From positions 35,751,495-35,815,494 of the forward strand of contig NC_051075.1 of assembly GCF_004664715.2 (NCBI RefSeq): a stretch of DNA of 64,000 bases, read 5' to 3'. Both the position numbers and the translations under genes were made by a program. The notes beneath the pieces were generated by a model that had not been told where the DNA came from, made no database searches, and was given only the letters and a program-made list of their open reading frames with translations. Below, piece by piece: positions 22,644 through 33,649 of this stretch (its first letter is position 1; each line of letters starts with the position of its first letter). This DNA is from Peromyscus leucopus. Lineage: Eukaryota > Chordata > Mammalia > Rodentia > Cricetidae.

Positions 22644-23403
22644 CAGACATCAGGTTTGATTGGGAAAAACCTGCAGAAAATCCTGGCTACAGACATAAAC
22701 CTAGAAAAACTACAACACATGTGGTGCATATTTTTACTGCTCAAACATGAAACAAAATAACCATCTTTGACTGGCTTCTGTACAATGTGCAGTCCATACT
22801 TGTGTTAACGCAGATATGTATGTTATCTTTGAACGTTTGTGTGTTTTCAGATCAAGGAGACAAAACACCAATGAGAATTGGTGGCCCAGATGATCCAGCC
22901 TCACAGAGTGCCTCTGTTGCAGTTTCCTCAGAGTTCTGCATCCGGCACAGCTTCAAGGCTGCTGGCTGTGATGGTCCCACCTCACAGACCATCTAGCTAG
23001 CTAAGACTGCATACAAGCTTTTCACTTTCCCATTGCAAAGATGGGACATCAGATGATATAGCTAGTTTTCTTAGAACTTGAACATTATCTCTATTTTCTC
23101 CAGTTCCCTAAATATCCCATCGTCCACAGACAACGGGAAGCAGTCTAGAGAACACAATGCCCACAATCCAAGAGGTGGGGTGGATGGTTTTTGGTCATTC
23201 ACTGAGTTATGGATGTTTGTCATCATTTAGGAGAAATATAGGGACATAGGATAATAATATAACTATTCACCTCAAATATTTTGCATTGGTATAGATTTGG
23301 GAATATTGGTACAAATTTAAAGTTATTTTTGTTATACTGAATACATGTTTCTACTCTTGTTTAAGGTATTGTGCTTATGCAGCTCATTTAAAAATGTAAT
23401 GTA

Positions 23404-23568
23404 ATGGTGGCACATGGCTTTAATCCCAGCACTTGGGAGGCAGAGCCAGGCGGATCTCTGTGAGTTCAAGGCCAGCCTGGTCTGCAGAGTGAGATCCAGG
23501 ACAGGCACCAAAACTACACAGAGAAACCCTGTTTGAAACGCCCCCCCCCAAAAAAAAATAAAGTAATG
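23404..23568 (+). mobile_element. B1 SINE inside provirus C
   Basis: Near full-length B1: CTTTAATCCCAGCACTTGGG, GGCGGATCTCTGTGAGTTC, GCCAGCCTGG and ACACAGAGAAACCCTG, with a C and A run at the end. The related ERV copies lack it. A possible short duplication of GTAATGTA flanks it. Confidence 0.92.
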
Positions 23569-24319
23569 TATAATTAAGAAATGTATAGTTAGTCATCTAT
23601 AATAATCAAACAGATATATTTTAGATAGACAGGTGGTTTTCAAACACTTCAAAAAACATTCAGAATTTGGCATTTAAGATGTTTAATAACCTGAGGCTTT
23701 TAATGACAGTGAGGCATGTCTGCTCCTGGCAGGACCAACTTACTTCAGAGAAGATGGCAGACATTAAAAAAACTACATATGGAGTTTGAGTTCATTATGG
23801 CAAAGAAACTGCTCCGGCCTTAACTGCTGACAGTATGTTATACAAACTGGATAAGCAGGACAAAAAGGAGAAAGACTACTGAACTTCACCAAAACAAGGC
23901 AGGAAGATTCTTCAAAATACTTGCTTCATAGAAAAGTCTGCCAGATATTCTATGCCTATAGGCTGAAGATCGTAGGCTGCAGAGGAACCTTGGGTGACTG
24001 TCCAGGCAGACAGATGTCTCTCTCATGTCTATAGTTCTGGAAGTGTCTTGCACTGTACTTCCTGCTTACTCAGGTAGTATTATATCCTTCTTGGGTCTTT
24101 GACAGATTTGAAGACTACATAATTATAGTTTTCTTTAGTTGTGAAGGAAGGTAAATTACATACAAAACCTTGGACTCACCAAGATGGAATAAACAATGGA
24201 GCATTTTCTTTGAATTTGGCAAATGCATATGAACTGGTCATTGTGAATATAATCTTTACTTGATAACTCTTCTTGTTGTGTATAGTCTTACTATGCTAAA
24301 GTTAAAAACCTTTCTTTTT

Positions 24320-24338
24320 AGACAGAAAAGGGGGAAAA
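24320..24338 (+). promoter_or_regulatory. polypurine tract of provirus C
   Basis: AGACAGAAAAGGGGGAAAA immediately precedes the 3' LTR. This is where plus-strand synthesis would start. Equivalent tracts precede the LTRs at 19,794 and 25,917. Confidence 0.8.
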
Positions 24339-24866
24339 TGTTGTGGACTATTATTTTAACTAGGCAAAGATGTGTTACATTTGTTTATGCTGCATTTCTG
24401 TAACAATTTAAGGTTATGTGCTTAAATATGTAAAGATGTGTTGCATTTGTTTCACCTTGCCTGTCTAAGGTACCTGATTGGTCTGATGAAAAGCGGAATG
24501 GCCAATAGCTAGGCAGGAGAAAGGCTAGGTGGTGCTGGCAGGCAGGGAGCACGAGTAGGAGAAGGGAGAGAAATGAGAGAAGGAAGAAGAGACGAGAGAA
24601 CAAGGCAAACACCCAGGGCCAAAAGCCAGGCAGACAGGAGCCAGCCAGACATAGAAGACAGCAAGAAAGTAAGATGTAGAGAAAGAAAGAAAAGAAAGTT
24701 GAAACCCCTGAGGCAAAATGTAGATGGAGAGAGACATGTTAATTTATAAGAGCTAGCAAGAAAAAAGGTAAGCTAAAATAAGGCCAAACATTCAAAACTA
24801 ATAGTAAGTCTCTGTGTCGTGATTTGGGAGTTGGTTGGTGGCCCAAAAGAAAAAAAGCCTGGTACA
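24339..24866 (+). mobile_element. 3' LTR of provirus C
   Basis: A 528-bp LTR from TGTTGTGG to TGGTACA, collinear with the 5' LTR but lacking about 50 bases present near 21,430-21,480 there. The CTTAAG duplication follows. Confidence 0.9.
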
Positions 24867-25179
24867 CTTAAGCAATATGACTTCAAGCAACCCAATGTTA
24901 GAGGAGAAGTAAAATCACGTTGAAATGTAAGAAGCTTAGCATGCCACATTGTGAGATACAAACACACAGATCTTGCAGTATCACTTTAAATTTGTAGAGT
25001 AGAGAAGAATATGTGAGAAAGAATAAAATAAAGTCCATGTTGCCTAGAAAATTTTAAGCTTATATAAAAATGGAAAATTTGAGTCTAAGAAACTATTTTG
25101 GAAGAAAATATTAATAATGAAGGAAGAAGTCCATTAAATGGAAAAGAGATTACAACAAATAAAAACATGTGCCCCTGAA

Positions 25180-25430
25180 AAAAAATAACCAGACCATCCA
25201 AGACAGTGGCTGCTCCCTAAGGCAGAGCCTGCCAGCACCAATTGGACTAAGAGGTGAGTCTTTGTTCTCATAGCTGAATACCCTAGCTTCTAGTCTTTGG
25301 GCCCAGGGGCACAACGCTGCACCCTCACACCACCACCCACTGCAGTCCCAGTTTCAGGCCAGCAGGCCGGTCTCCTGCAGGCAGGTCAAATGTCCACCAT
25401 CTCCCACCAGACCCTGTAGCCTACAACACA
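25180..25430 (+). mobile_element. L1 5' UTR fragment
   Basis: Collinear with the 5' part of the L1 at 51,727-52,975 read on its sense strand: GGACTAAGAGGTGAGTC, CCTAGCTTCTAG and GGGCCCAGGGGC. It is GC-richer than its surroundings, as L1 promoters are. It contains a consensus splice-donor sequence (AAGAG/GTGAGT) at 25,253/25,254. It ends where the ERV tail at 25,434 begins. Confidence 0.65.
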
Positions 25431-25433
25431 GTA

Positions 25434-26212
25434 AGATGGTCTTTCAGAATTCCTGCTTCTGAAAATGGTCTGTCAGATACTTTAAGCCTATAGCCAATTT
25501 GAATGCACCAATGATGCTGAGAAAAATTAGGTGATTGTCCAGGCTGCCAGCTGTCTTTGTCTACTCTCGCAAGACTTCCAAAAGTTGCTTGCATTCTTCT
25601 CCCATTTCTCAAGTATTATTATATTCCTTTTCAGGTCTTTGATGAAGACTTAACAGTTACAATCTTCTATCATAGCTAGAACATCTTATTAAGTATTAGA
25701 TTCAGGTTCTTCAGGATAGAGTACCTTTTGGAATGATCTCTGTATGTGCCATTTACCCATGCTCCAGACTTCTCTGAATTTTACTATGTGTCAGTTCCAG
25801 CTTGTCTAGATCATTATCCCTTATTCCTCCTGAACAATATTGGATAATCATTTGTATTATACATAGTTTTGTATTAGGTTAGAACGTTTTTATTTAGACA
25901 AAGGGGGGAGATATAGTGGGTAGCTGTTCCAGCTTTGCCCTGGAAGTACTACCCCCATTGAGGCTTCAGGTAACTGCCACACCTGTGAGGCAGGGCCCAA
26001 GAGAGGAACCCTTAAGACCGGAGATCCAGATGTGACAGATCTCTTGGTTCCTGGATCCTGGATACTGGAGGTAGATGAAGGAGAGTTCTCCAGAGAACAC
26101 CACTCGACACTACACCTTTCCTGGACCCTGTAACCTATTCCTTTACTTGTAAGTTACCCCACAAAATAAACCTCCCTTTTAACTACAGGGAGTTGCCTTA
26201 ATACTTCCACCA
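25434..26212 (+). mobile_element. ERV 3' end G: tail plus short LTR
   Basis: 25,434-25,916 matches the tail of provirus C (23,890-24,338): CTTCAGAATTCCTGCTTCTG, GTGATTGTCCAGGC, and a polypurine tract of AAAGGGGGGAGATATA. The LTR at 25,917-26,212 is only 296 bp, opens TGGGTAGCTGTTCC, has AATAAA at 26,165-26,170 and ends TTCCACCA. This LTR type is unlike the others on related tails. 5' sequences are missing. Confidence 0.7.
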
Positions 26213-26706
26213 GTAGAAACATAAGTCTAGGAACTAGAAAGAGAAACACTGTTCAGCAAGGCTTGAACCATGAAAATGCAAGAAAAATTACAGAAAAGGT
26301 TTTGTGGGTCTAGGTTCATCTAGAGATTCACCAGTCTAACTCAAGTTTTGGTTTTAGTAAATTAGAGGCTTTTTATTAAAAAGATACTCATCAGGACAAA
26401 ACCAGAGAGAGTTCTCTAGCTAAGGAAGGCCTCAGCTATTGTTAGCCAAAGGATTACATAGGCAAAAACCAAAAAATTATAATTTTGGGGAGCCAAACTA
26501 ACTCATATTCTACCTGGGTTAGGACAAGGCTTGATTTTGTAAGAGATATCCAGCAGGTACCTCACCCATCCAAGCAATCAGGCATTTCATACAAAAGAAG
26601 AATTTAGCAGTCAGTCCATTTAATCTTGTGACCCATTACCTTGTAGGAATAGCTGAGGCACTGAAATATTTTGCAACAATCAGCAATTTTTTAAGACTAG
26701 CCCAAT
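26213..26706. other. unassigned sequence between ERV pieces
   Basis: AT-rich, no ORF. I could not assign it; it may be diverged retroviral sequence. Confidence 0.4.
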
Positions 26707-28100
26707 TGTTGGAAAATATTTGTTTACATTGTATGAAGATGTGTCACTGTGATTGATTTAATAAAGAGTTTAACGGCCAGTAGCTAGGCCGGAGAGATAG
26801 GCAGGATTTCTGGGAAGAGAGAGGAAGAGGAATCTAGGCACTTGATTTATGCCAGAGAGATGCCAATGGGACACAGAGGGAGTTGGACATACAGAATGAA
26901 AAAAAGTAAAAAGCCACATGGTAAGATGTAGATTAATAGAAACAGGTTAATTGAAGTTATAAGAACTAGTGGGACAAGTCTAAGCTAAGGCCAAGCTGCC
27001 GTTATTAATAAGTCTCCATGTCATTATTTGGGAGCTGGCTGGCTATCCCAGTACTTGACCATTGTCTCAATTTTCTCAGGGTCCCCTAAAGATGCCATCA
27101 CCCCAGACAACAGGTCAAGAGGTGGAGTGGGTGGTTTTTGGTTGTTTGATGGATTATGGATGTTTATCACCATTTAGGGGCGTTGGTTACAAGTTGTTGT
27201 TGGTTATGGTCATAGAGGAAGTTGCACAAAGGAGATTAGATTCAGGGATCTCATTCTAAAATGAAAAATGGGGGATATAGAAATGATAGGATAAAAGGGT
27301 ACATTATTGAATCTACTTTTAAACTAAAAAAGCAAGTGCTAGTCTTACATATTTTACATTGGTATGGATTTTTGTATATTGATACAAATTTAAGGTTATT
27401 TTTGTTATACTGTATATATATATATATATATGCTTCTACTCTTGTTTAAGAGATTGTACCTATGAGGTCCATTTAACAATATAAATTTCAATGTAAATTT
27501 CTAGTCCTTGAAAACTACTATTTTAAACCATTTAAGATAATTAAGAAATGCAATTGGTAGTCTTCTATAACAATCAGACATGTAGTCATATTAGGTATGT
27601 TTTCAAGGTCAAACATATATTTTAGATAGATAAGTGGTCTTCAAACACGTCAGAGATCTATAGAATATGGCATTTAAGATGTTTTAATAACATAAGACTT
27701 TTCATGACAGTGAGATATGTCTGCTCCTGGTAGCACCAATTTACTTCAAAGAAGGATGATGATGGGTATCGAAGAACCTCCAAGTGGAGTTTTCTTTCAA
27801 TGTGGCAAAACTAGCCATTAGGCAAGAAATTGCCCTTGCCTCAACTGCTGACAGTATGCTGTCCAAATTGGATGCGAAGGACACAAAAGAAAGTGATGGC
27901 CAAAATTTGCTAAGACAAGGTAGGACAGTCCTTCAAAATTCCTGCTTCATAGAAATTTCCGTCAGATATTCTAGGCCTGTAGGCTAGAGATGAATGTCCC
28001 AGCAATGTAGAGGAACCTTGAGTGACTGTCCAGGCAGCAAGCTGTCTTTGCCATTTCCATAGTTGTTTGCGGTGCACTTCCTGTTTACTCAGGTGGTTTC
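26707..28100 (+). mobile_element. ERV copy D: LTR fused to a 3' tail
   Basis: LTR sequence (26,707 to about 27,045; AACGGCCAGTAGCTAGGCC core) runs almost directly into the tail that begins CTTGACCATTGTCTCAATTTTCTC. In the copy at 59.6 kb the same tail is about 1.1 kb downstream of the LTR. The leader and pol remnant are therefore deleted here. The tail continues collinearly with provirus C until about 28,100, before the polypurine tract. A (TA)n run lies at 27,412-27,432. Confidence 0.75.
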
Positions 28101-28314
28101 AATGAGAAAGCTTACTACAACCAGGTACATCAGGAAGTAGATCATCTTGGGCCAGCTGACAGAGTATATTCAAGAGACGAGTTCAGGGCTTGTGTTACAG
28201 CCAGGATTGTCACCAAGGTAGTGATATATCTTTTTCTCAACGAATCCTATTGACAGCACTGAGATTTTATTTACTCTCTTATGGAAACTTACTTATCCTT
28301 GGTATGTTGGTACC

Positions 28315-28893
28315 TGTTGTGCAATAGTTTCCCCCAAGATTGAAACATTCCACCCTGATGGGAAGCGCCTTAAGTGGGAAGACAAACAACACAAAAAGAG
28401 TTCAGAATGTCCCGGAAAATGACAAGATTCACTAGACCCCTCCTTGCCAGAATAAGCAATAAAAGCTCAGATGAAAGGAAGCTGAGCAGCAAGAAAAACT
28501 CTTAGGAGAGCTGACCTCAGACCAGCTACTTGGAAGAAGCAGAAACCAAGCTGCTTGAAAGAGGAGTGGATCAACTGAGTCACTTGGAAAGGACACTCTC
28601 CAGCCTGTTGAGTTGCCTGCAGGGTGGGCAGTATTTCCAGGTTCCCAGCTTTTGTGAGCTGTCACTTATGCTGAGGGTGGGCTATGATGATGCACCTGTC
28701 TTTGAGTCATTTCTGCTCCTGTAAAAAAAAAAAAAAACCTCACCCATATTACTGTAAGTAACTCCAATAAAACTTATTAGTTTACCAAGTTGGACTTTGG
28801 TGGTATCTGTACTTTGATCAGACCTGGGTTCTCTATCTGGGGAGAGTAGATGTGTGTACTTCATTTCCCCATGAAAAGTTTTGTCACACAACA
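28315..28893 (+). mobile_element. solo LTR of a different ERV class, 5-bp TSD
   Basis: The 579-bp element begins TGTTGTGCAATAG and ends TTGTCACACAACA, flanked by GTACC at 28,310-28,314 and 28,894-28,898. It has AATAAAAG at about 28,458 and CCAATAAAAC near 28,763. Sequence and duplication length differ from the 6-bp group, which suggests an ERV1- or ERVL-type origin. Confidence 0.75.
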
Positions 28894-28898
28894 GTACC

Positions 28899-30723
28899 TA
28901 CTGGGTTTTATAACTGTAAAATTCTATTTTTTTTGTAATTAGTAAGTTATATTTTTTTACTTAATTCATTAAATTAATATTGCTGTATCCCATTTCCACT
29001 GTGGAAGTGAGGATTTAGGGTTGATATTGCTAATTATACAATAATCCATTTTACGTGTGATAAGTTGTATTTAACTTTTCTGTTCATTATCTTACAGTGT
29101 GTCTATGCAATTTTTATTTAATAAAGTTGAAAGTTGTTCAGAACATATTTTAAAAAAAACAACCAAATGTGTAAACCTTAGCAACACAGGTTATTTAAAA
29201 AACTAGAAAGGATATTACTATTTATTTAATAATAGTATTAAATAATAATAAAAGTATTAATATTTAATAATAATATATCATCAAAAACAAGAAGGAAAAG
29301 GAATGATCACTATAATTTCTACAGACATGATCAATTTTAAAAGAAGCCACTATGGGCAATTATATCTGTTACTTGAAATGTCAGATGAAATGGAAAAATG
29401 CCTTGAAACAGACAGAATGTACCAAACTATCTGGATAATAGCGGTTGTCACCAATCTTCTCATTCTTAAAGAACTTGAATTTGAAATTAATGTATTTTCC
29501 AAAAGAACACTCCAAGACTTATTGTTGCATTCTTTCCCTCGTATACTTTTGTATAACTAAAACAAGACTATATAAATTCATTTGGGGAATATACAGGTAA
29601 GAATACTGGCTAGTTCATATTGCAAAGACAGCATAACTCATGCTGAAGTCTGACAGAAAAGTTGTGTGGAGAGAAAAGAACCATAGACATAAATCACTCA
29701 AGGATCTAGACATGGTAAAGTAAAAACAAAGAGTAATATGAATGTGGCAGTGCATTGTGGATAAATTCTTTTAAGATGCCAAAATGGACTTGGCATTAGA
29801 ACTCAGCCAAGAATTCACCACTAACAAATAGTAGAAAGCTTTAACAGTGGTCAATTCATTTAGATGGAGAAAATTATACTGCAAAAGGCAGAAAGCAATG
29901 AGAAGTTGGCACTACAAATTCCTGGGGGAAAAAATCATCTCTCCAGGAAATTATGTACACAATACAAAACACATCAATCCCTTATGATAAAGTCATATTA
30001 TCAAAATTATGCTCAGATGCATTACATATATACATTAAGTGTATAGGTAGATGTTAATGTAATAGACTATATTGAAGGAAAATATCCTCAATTCCTTGGT
30101 GCTAGGTTTAAGATTTTTTAACTAGAATATAGAAAACTTTAACTATAAAAGAAAAAGTTTAGTGATTGAACTAAATAAAGAGAATATAAAAGTACTTTAT
30201 GTTAGAAAACATTTTGTGAAGTTACAAAGCAGACCCGAGAATATATTTTAATACATGTGACCATCAGAGCCTGTAATTTCACTATAGGAAAAATAATGGT
30301 GATCAATAGGAAATACTAAATAACTTGCTTTCAAAAAAGGAAATGGGAAAAGGCAATTGAAACGACTTTGTAGCTAAAATATGTGCTCTTTGTCATTAAT
30401 GAAAGGCAGAGGAAATTGACCACAAACAGAAAATACCAACTCACCACCACTAGAATAGCTAAATGAGTAATAGCAACAGTGACATGTGAACTGGATACTC
30501 GAACCCCCATAGGGTAAGGAGAAGTTCAATTTCTCATAATTTCTTTGGGAAACTGTAATATCTGTCCATCAAAGTCAAATACCGAATTATACTATGATCA
30601 ACGAAATTGGATTTTCATATATACATACAATAAATCCATATGAAGTATGACAAAATGTGAAAAAATTCAAGGCAATACTTTTAGTAGTAAAAAGCTAAAC
30701 AGTTTTTCCACAATATAACCAGT
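28899..30723. other. unique AT-rich non-coding sequence
   Basis: No repeat body or gene recognised. The frames at 29,303-29,560 and 29,864-30,046 show no domain. A TTTAATAATA-rich patch lies at 29,210-29,280. Confidence 0.55.
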
Positions 30724-30737
30724 AAAACAGGATACTG

Positions 30738-31022
30738 TCGTGTGTTGGTGCCGGGTCCTGGGCTTGTTGCATGAGTTGGCTGTTTGAATCCTGGGACATA
30801 TGCAGGGACACTTGGCTCGGTCTGGGAGGGGAGGACTGGTCCTGGCTGGACTGAGTCTACCAGGTCGATCCCGGTCCTCGGGGGAGACCTTGATCTGGAG
30901 GAGATGGGAATGGGGGGTGGGATGGGGGGGGGGGGAGGGGGGCGAGAGTGGGAGAACAGGGGAATCTGTGGCTATTATGTTGAACTAAATGATGTTGTAA
31001 AATAAATTTACTTAAAAAAAAA
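30738..31022 (+). mobile_element. short 5'-truncated L1 with 14-bp TSD
   Basis: Flanked by AAAACAGGATACTG at 30,724-30,737 and 31,023-31,036. The body is the last 285 bp of an L1 3' UTR: a G-rich tract at about 30,909-30,950, AATAAATTTACTT and an A tail. It is nearly identical to 3,775-4,080, so recent. The open frames through it are artefacts of composition. Confidence 0.93.
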
Positions 31023-31425
31023 AAAACAGGATACTGCCCAATAGTTAAAATTAATGTACTAATATACACAACATTCATCAGCTCTATAAAAACAATATGG
31101 AGTGAAACCATCCACACAAAAGCTTAGTTGCATAAGAATTAAATGATGTGACATACATCTCCAACTTAATGTGTGATATTAAGACAAGTAAGCCAGTTGC
31201 CTAGGGAAAAAGGGTTGGCGTTATCAGCAGGGAAAGCTTCTGAGGAGCTAGCAATATTTGAATCTATAATCCCGATGGTGAATAAGAGAGTCTACATATT
31301 AATTATGCATCTAGACTTTCTGCAACTCTGTGTCTATTTTCATTGAAGCTAGCATAACTTGAGGTTGGTAACTTCAGTGTCATGAAGCCATATGAAAATA
31401 GAGTAAATTGATTTTTATCTTTAGA

Positions 31426-31454
31426 CAGAGGCTTATTATGCAGCTCAGGTTCAC

Positions 31455-31529
<75 letters not shown>

Positions 31530-31592
31530 TCCTGCCTGAGATTCCTAATTGCTAGAATTAAAGTATGAGTATTAGCTGATACACCCAGCTTT
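31426..31592 (-). mobile_element. B1 SINE interrupted by a (CT)n expansion
   Basis: Minus-strand B1 ends remain on both sides: AGACAGAGGCTTATTATGCAG on the left and CTGCCTGAGATTCC with GCTAGAATTAAAG on the right. The CT run at 31,456-31,527 replaces the middle. Confidence 0.5.
31456..31527. repeat. (CT)n microsatellite
   Basis: About 70 bases of nearly uninterrupted CT dinucleotides. Confidence 0.95.
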
Positions 31593-31664
31593 AAAAGCTA
31601 TTATTTAGGTTTGGCTAATTAAGTGACTCTCTTTTAAGGTTTACTACAACCCCTTCTATTGTTT

Positions 31665-31832
31665 TCTTTTGTTTCGTGAGGCAAGTTTCATTTCATGTAA
31701 ATCAAGTAGACCTAGAATTCTCTCTACAACTCAGGGTGTTCTAGAATCCCCTATATAGAATGCTGGCCTTAAACTCTCCTGTTACCCTCCCATAGCTGAA
31801 AATATAGACATGTACCACTATGCTCAGCTAAA
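31665..31832 (-). mobile_element. old B1 SINE
   Basis: Diverged minus-strand B1 ending in CATGTACCACTATGCTCAGC, with GAATGCTGGCCTTAAACTC in the middle. Confidence 0.6.
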
Positions 31833-32699
31833 ACAGACTCTTAAAAATATATAAATAATGAAAACCAGCAAAACAATCATTCATTGATTTGTGTTAATAC
31901 AGATTTACGAGTAATCCTTGTTACTTAGTTAACAATTTATCCAAAATTTGGGAAGTAGTATGTGGCAATCACACAGGGTATGAAAGATGAGAAAATTATA
32001 ACCAACACAGTACTACCAGTGATCAAAGATTTTTGAGCTCCCTGTTTTTATAATTGTCTTTACTATAGATAAACTGGAATATTCACTGAATTCAAAATAT
32101 TATGGACTACCTGGGTAGAGAGAAATTTGTCCTGTCTCAGGCTCTCTAGACGTGAGCATGCAGTAAGATCCAGTTTGATCTGCACAATATTTATTAAGGA
32201 AAAGTATTTGTAACACCAGAGGGAATGAAATGTTGGGAAAATTCTTGATCTACACAGTGTGAAACATGGAGCCCATGTCCACCCACAATCTACTTCACAC
32301 AGAAATGGCTGCGTCCTTACACCTCAACCTCTTTTGGCGAAGGATCTGGCCACCTGGAATGCCTTTGCTTCAGACAGTACTCTGAAGTGGAGGCTAACCT
32401 AGAGACTAACCCTGAAGGTCTCTTCTGCCTGAGTCACCCTGGCAGAGGCTGAGGAAGCATCAGAGTAGCACATTTCCATTTTGACAGCCCAGATGGAAAA
32501 AGTTGATCAGAGAGCTCAACGTTATTATAAAGGTCATGTCAAGTGCTCAAGAAACAGTTCTGTATGAGAATGTCACATTTCTCTACTAGAGCAAGGAAAC
32601 AAATGTGGGGGTAGGAAGAAATGCTAACTGTTTTCATCTGAAAAGTTTCAGGTAGATAACTTAATTTGTATTCCCTCAAAGATAACCAGAACCAAATGA
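31833..32699. other. unique non-coding sequence
   Basis: No element recognised. The section around 32,280-32,460 is somewhat GC-richer, but no ORF or repeat could be assigned. Confidence 0.5.
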
Positions 32700-32795
32700 C
32701 TATAGATAGGTGATAGGTAGAAGATAGATAGATGATAGGAGATAGATGATAGATGATGATGATGATGATGATGATAGAAGATAGACAGATGGATG

Positions 32796-32859
<64 letters not shown>

Positions 32860-32867
32860 TAGGTGAT

Positions 32868-32916
<49 letters not shown>
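32700..32916. repeat. compound microsatellite (GATA, GAT, TG)
   Basis: Degenerate GATA units, a GAT run at 32,751-32,775, a long uninterrupted GATA run at about 32,797-32,859, then TG from 32,871 to 32,916. The two His/Ile/Tyr-rich minus-strand frames across it are repeat artefacts. Confidence 0.95.
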
Positions 32917-32921
<5 letters not shown>

Positions 32922-33137
32922 AAGCAATATAAGTTAGATAAATGTTGTGAAATGGTAAGCATCTGACATGGAAAGTGTCTGTCCAGGCAAACTCAGGAAG
33001 TCATACCTCTAAAATAATAAAGAAAATTTAAGCACCATACAGAAAACAAAACTACTGACATTTTGTATCAGAATACACACTCTTTGATTCTGTTTACTAG
33101 TCACAGGTTAAGATAAAATATTGTTAGTTGTTTTTCT

Positions 33138-33316
33138 TTTTTTTTTTTTGTTGTTGTTTTTTTTGTTTTGTTTTTCGAGACAGGGTTTCTCTGTGTAGCT
33201 TTGCGCCTTTCCTGGAACTCACTTGGTAGCCCAGGCTGGCCTCGAACTCACAAAGATCCGCCTGCCTCTGCCTCCCGAGTGCTGGGATTAAAGGCGTGCG
33301 CCACCACCGCCCGGCA
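33138..33316 (-). mobile_element. young B1 SINE with 14-bp TSD
   Basis: Near-consensus B1 on the minus strand, with an intact GGGATTAAAGGCGTGCGCCACC start and a mixed T/G tail at 33,138-33,170. It is flanked by TTAGTTGTTTTTCT at 33,124-33,137 and 33,317-33,330. It landed in the tail of the older B1 that follows. The GTAGCTTTGCGCCTTTCCTGG form is one I associate with cricetid B1. Confidence 0.95.
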
Positions 33317-33330
33317 TTAGTTGTTTTTCT

Positions 33331-33473
33331 AAGACAGGGTTTCTTTATGTATCCCTGACTGTCCCAGAACTCACTCTGTAGACCAGACTGGTCTCAAACC
33401 CAGAAGTCTGCCTGCCTCTGCCTCCAGAGTGCTGGGATTAAAAGTGTGTACCACCACACCCAGCCTTAAGATA
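33331..33473 (-). mobile_element. older B1 SINE
   Basis: Minus-strand B1 (AAGACAGGGTTTCTTTATG, GTGCTGGGATTAAAAGTGTG), more diverged than the one inserted in its tail. Confidence 0.9.
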
Positions 33474-33649
33474 AATTTTAAAACACAACTATAAATACAT
33501 GATCTGCCATGCAAATTGGAGATGACAAAAGAAACTTTTAAAGCAATTTGATTTTACACATTTATAATTACACATTAAAAAGTAAACATAGAGTCCTTAA
33601 TTTATAGCATAGACCATTAATTTTGGAGAGATTAAAAATATATTTTCTT

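Larger units (their letters stand above)
21375..24866 (+). mobile_element. non-autonomous class II provirus C, complete, 6-bp TSD
   Basis: A 3,492-bp element with two LTRs (21,375-21,928 and 24,339-24,866), flanked by CTTAAG at 21,369-21,374 and 24,867-24,872. The order is LTR, possible primer-binding site, non-coding leader, a short piece from the 3' end of pol (integrase C-terminus), a non-coding tail, a polypurine tract and LTR. Gag, protease, RT, RNase H and the integrase core are absent, so it must have been mobilised in trans. A B1 lies in the tail. The LTRs differ by an indel of roughly 50 bases and many substitutions, so it is old. Confidence 0.9.

Noticed and set aside
30784..31117. 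Open frames on both strands at 30.8-31.1 kb and the matching one at 3.8-4.0 kb
   Set aside because: They lie in the G-rich L1 3' UTR, and Gly- or Pro-rich translations come from the tract.
32648..32962. 104-codon His/Ile/Tyr-rich frame
   Set aside because: Translation of the GATA and TG microsatellites.
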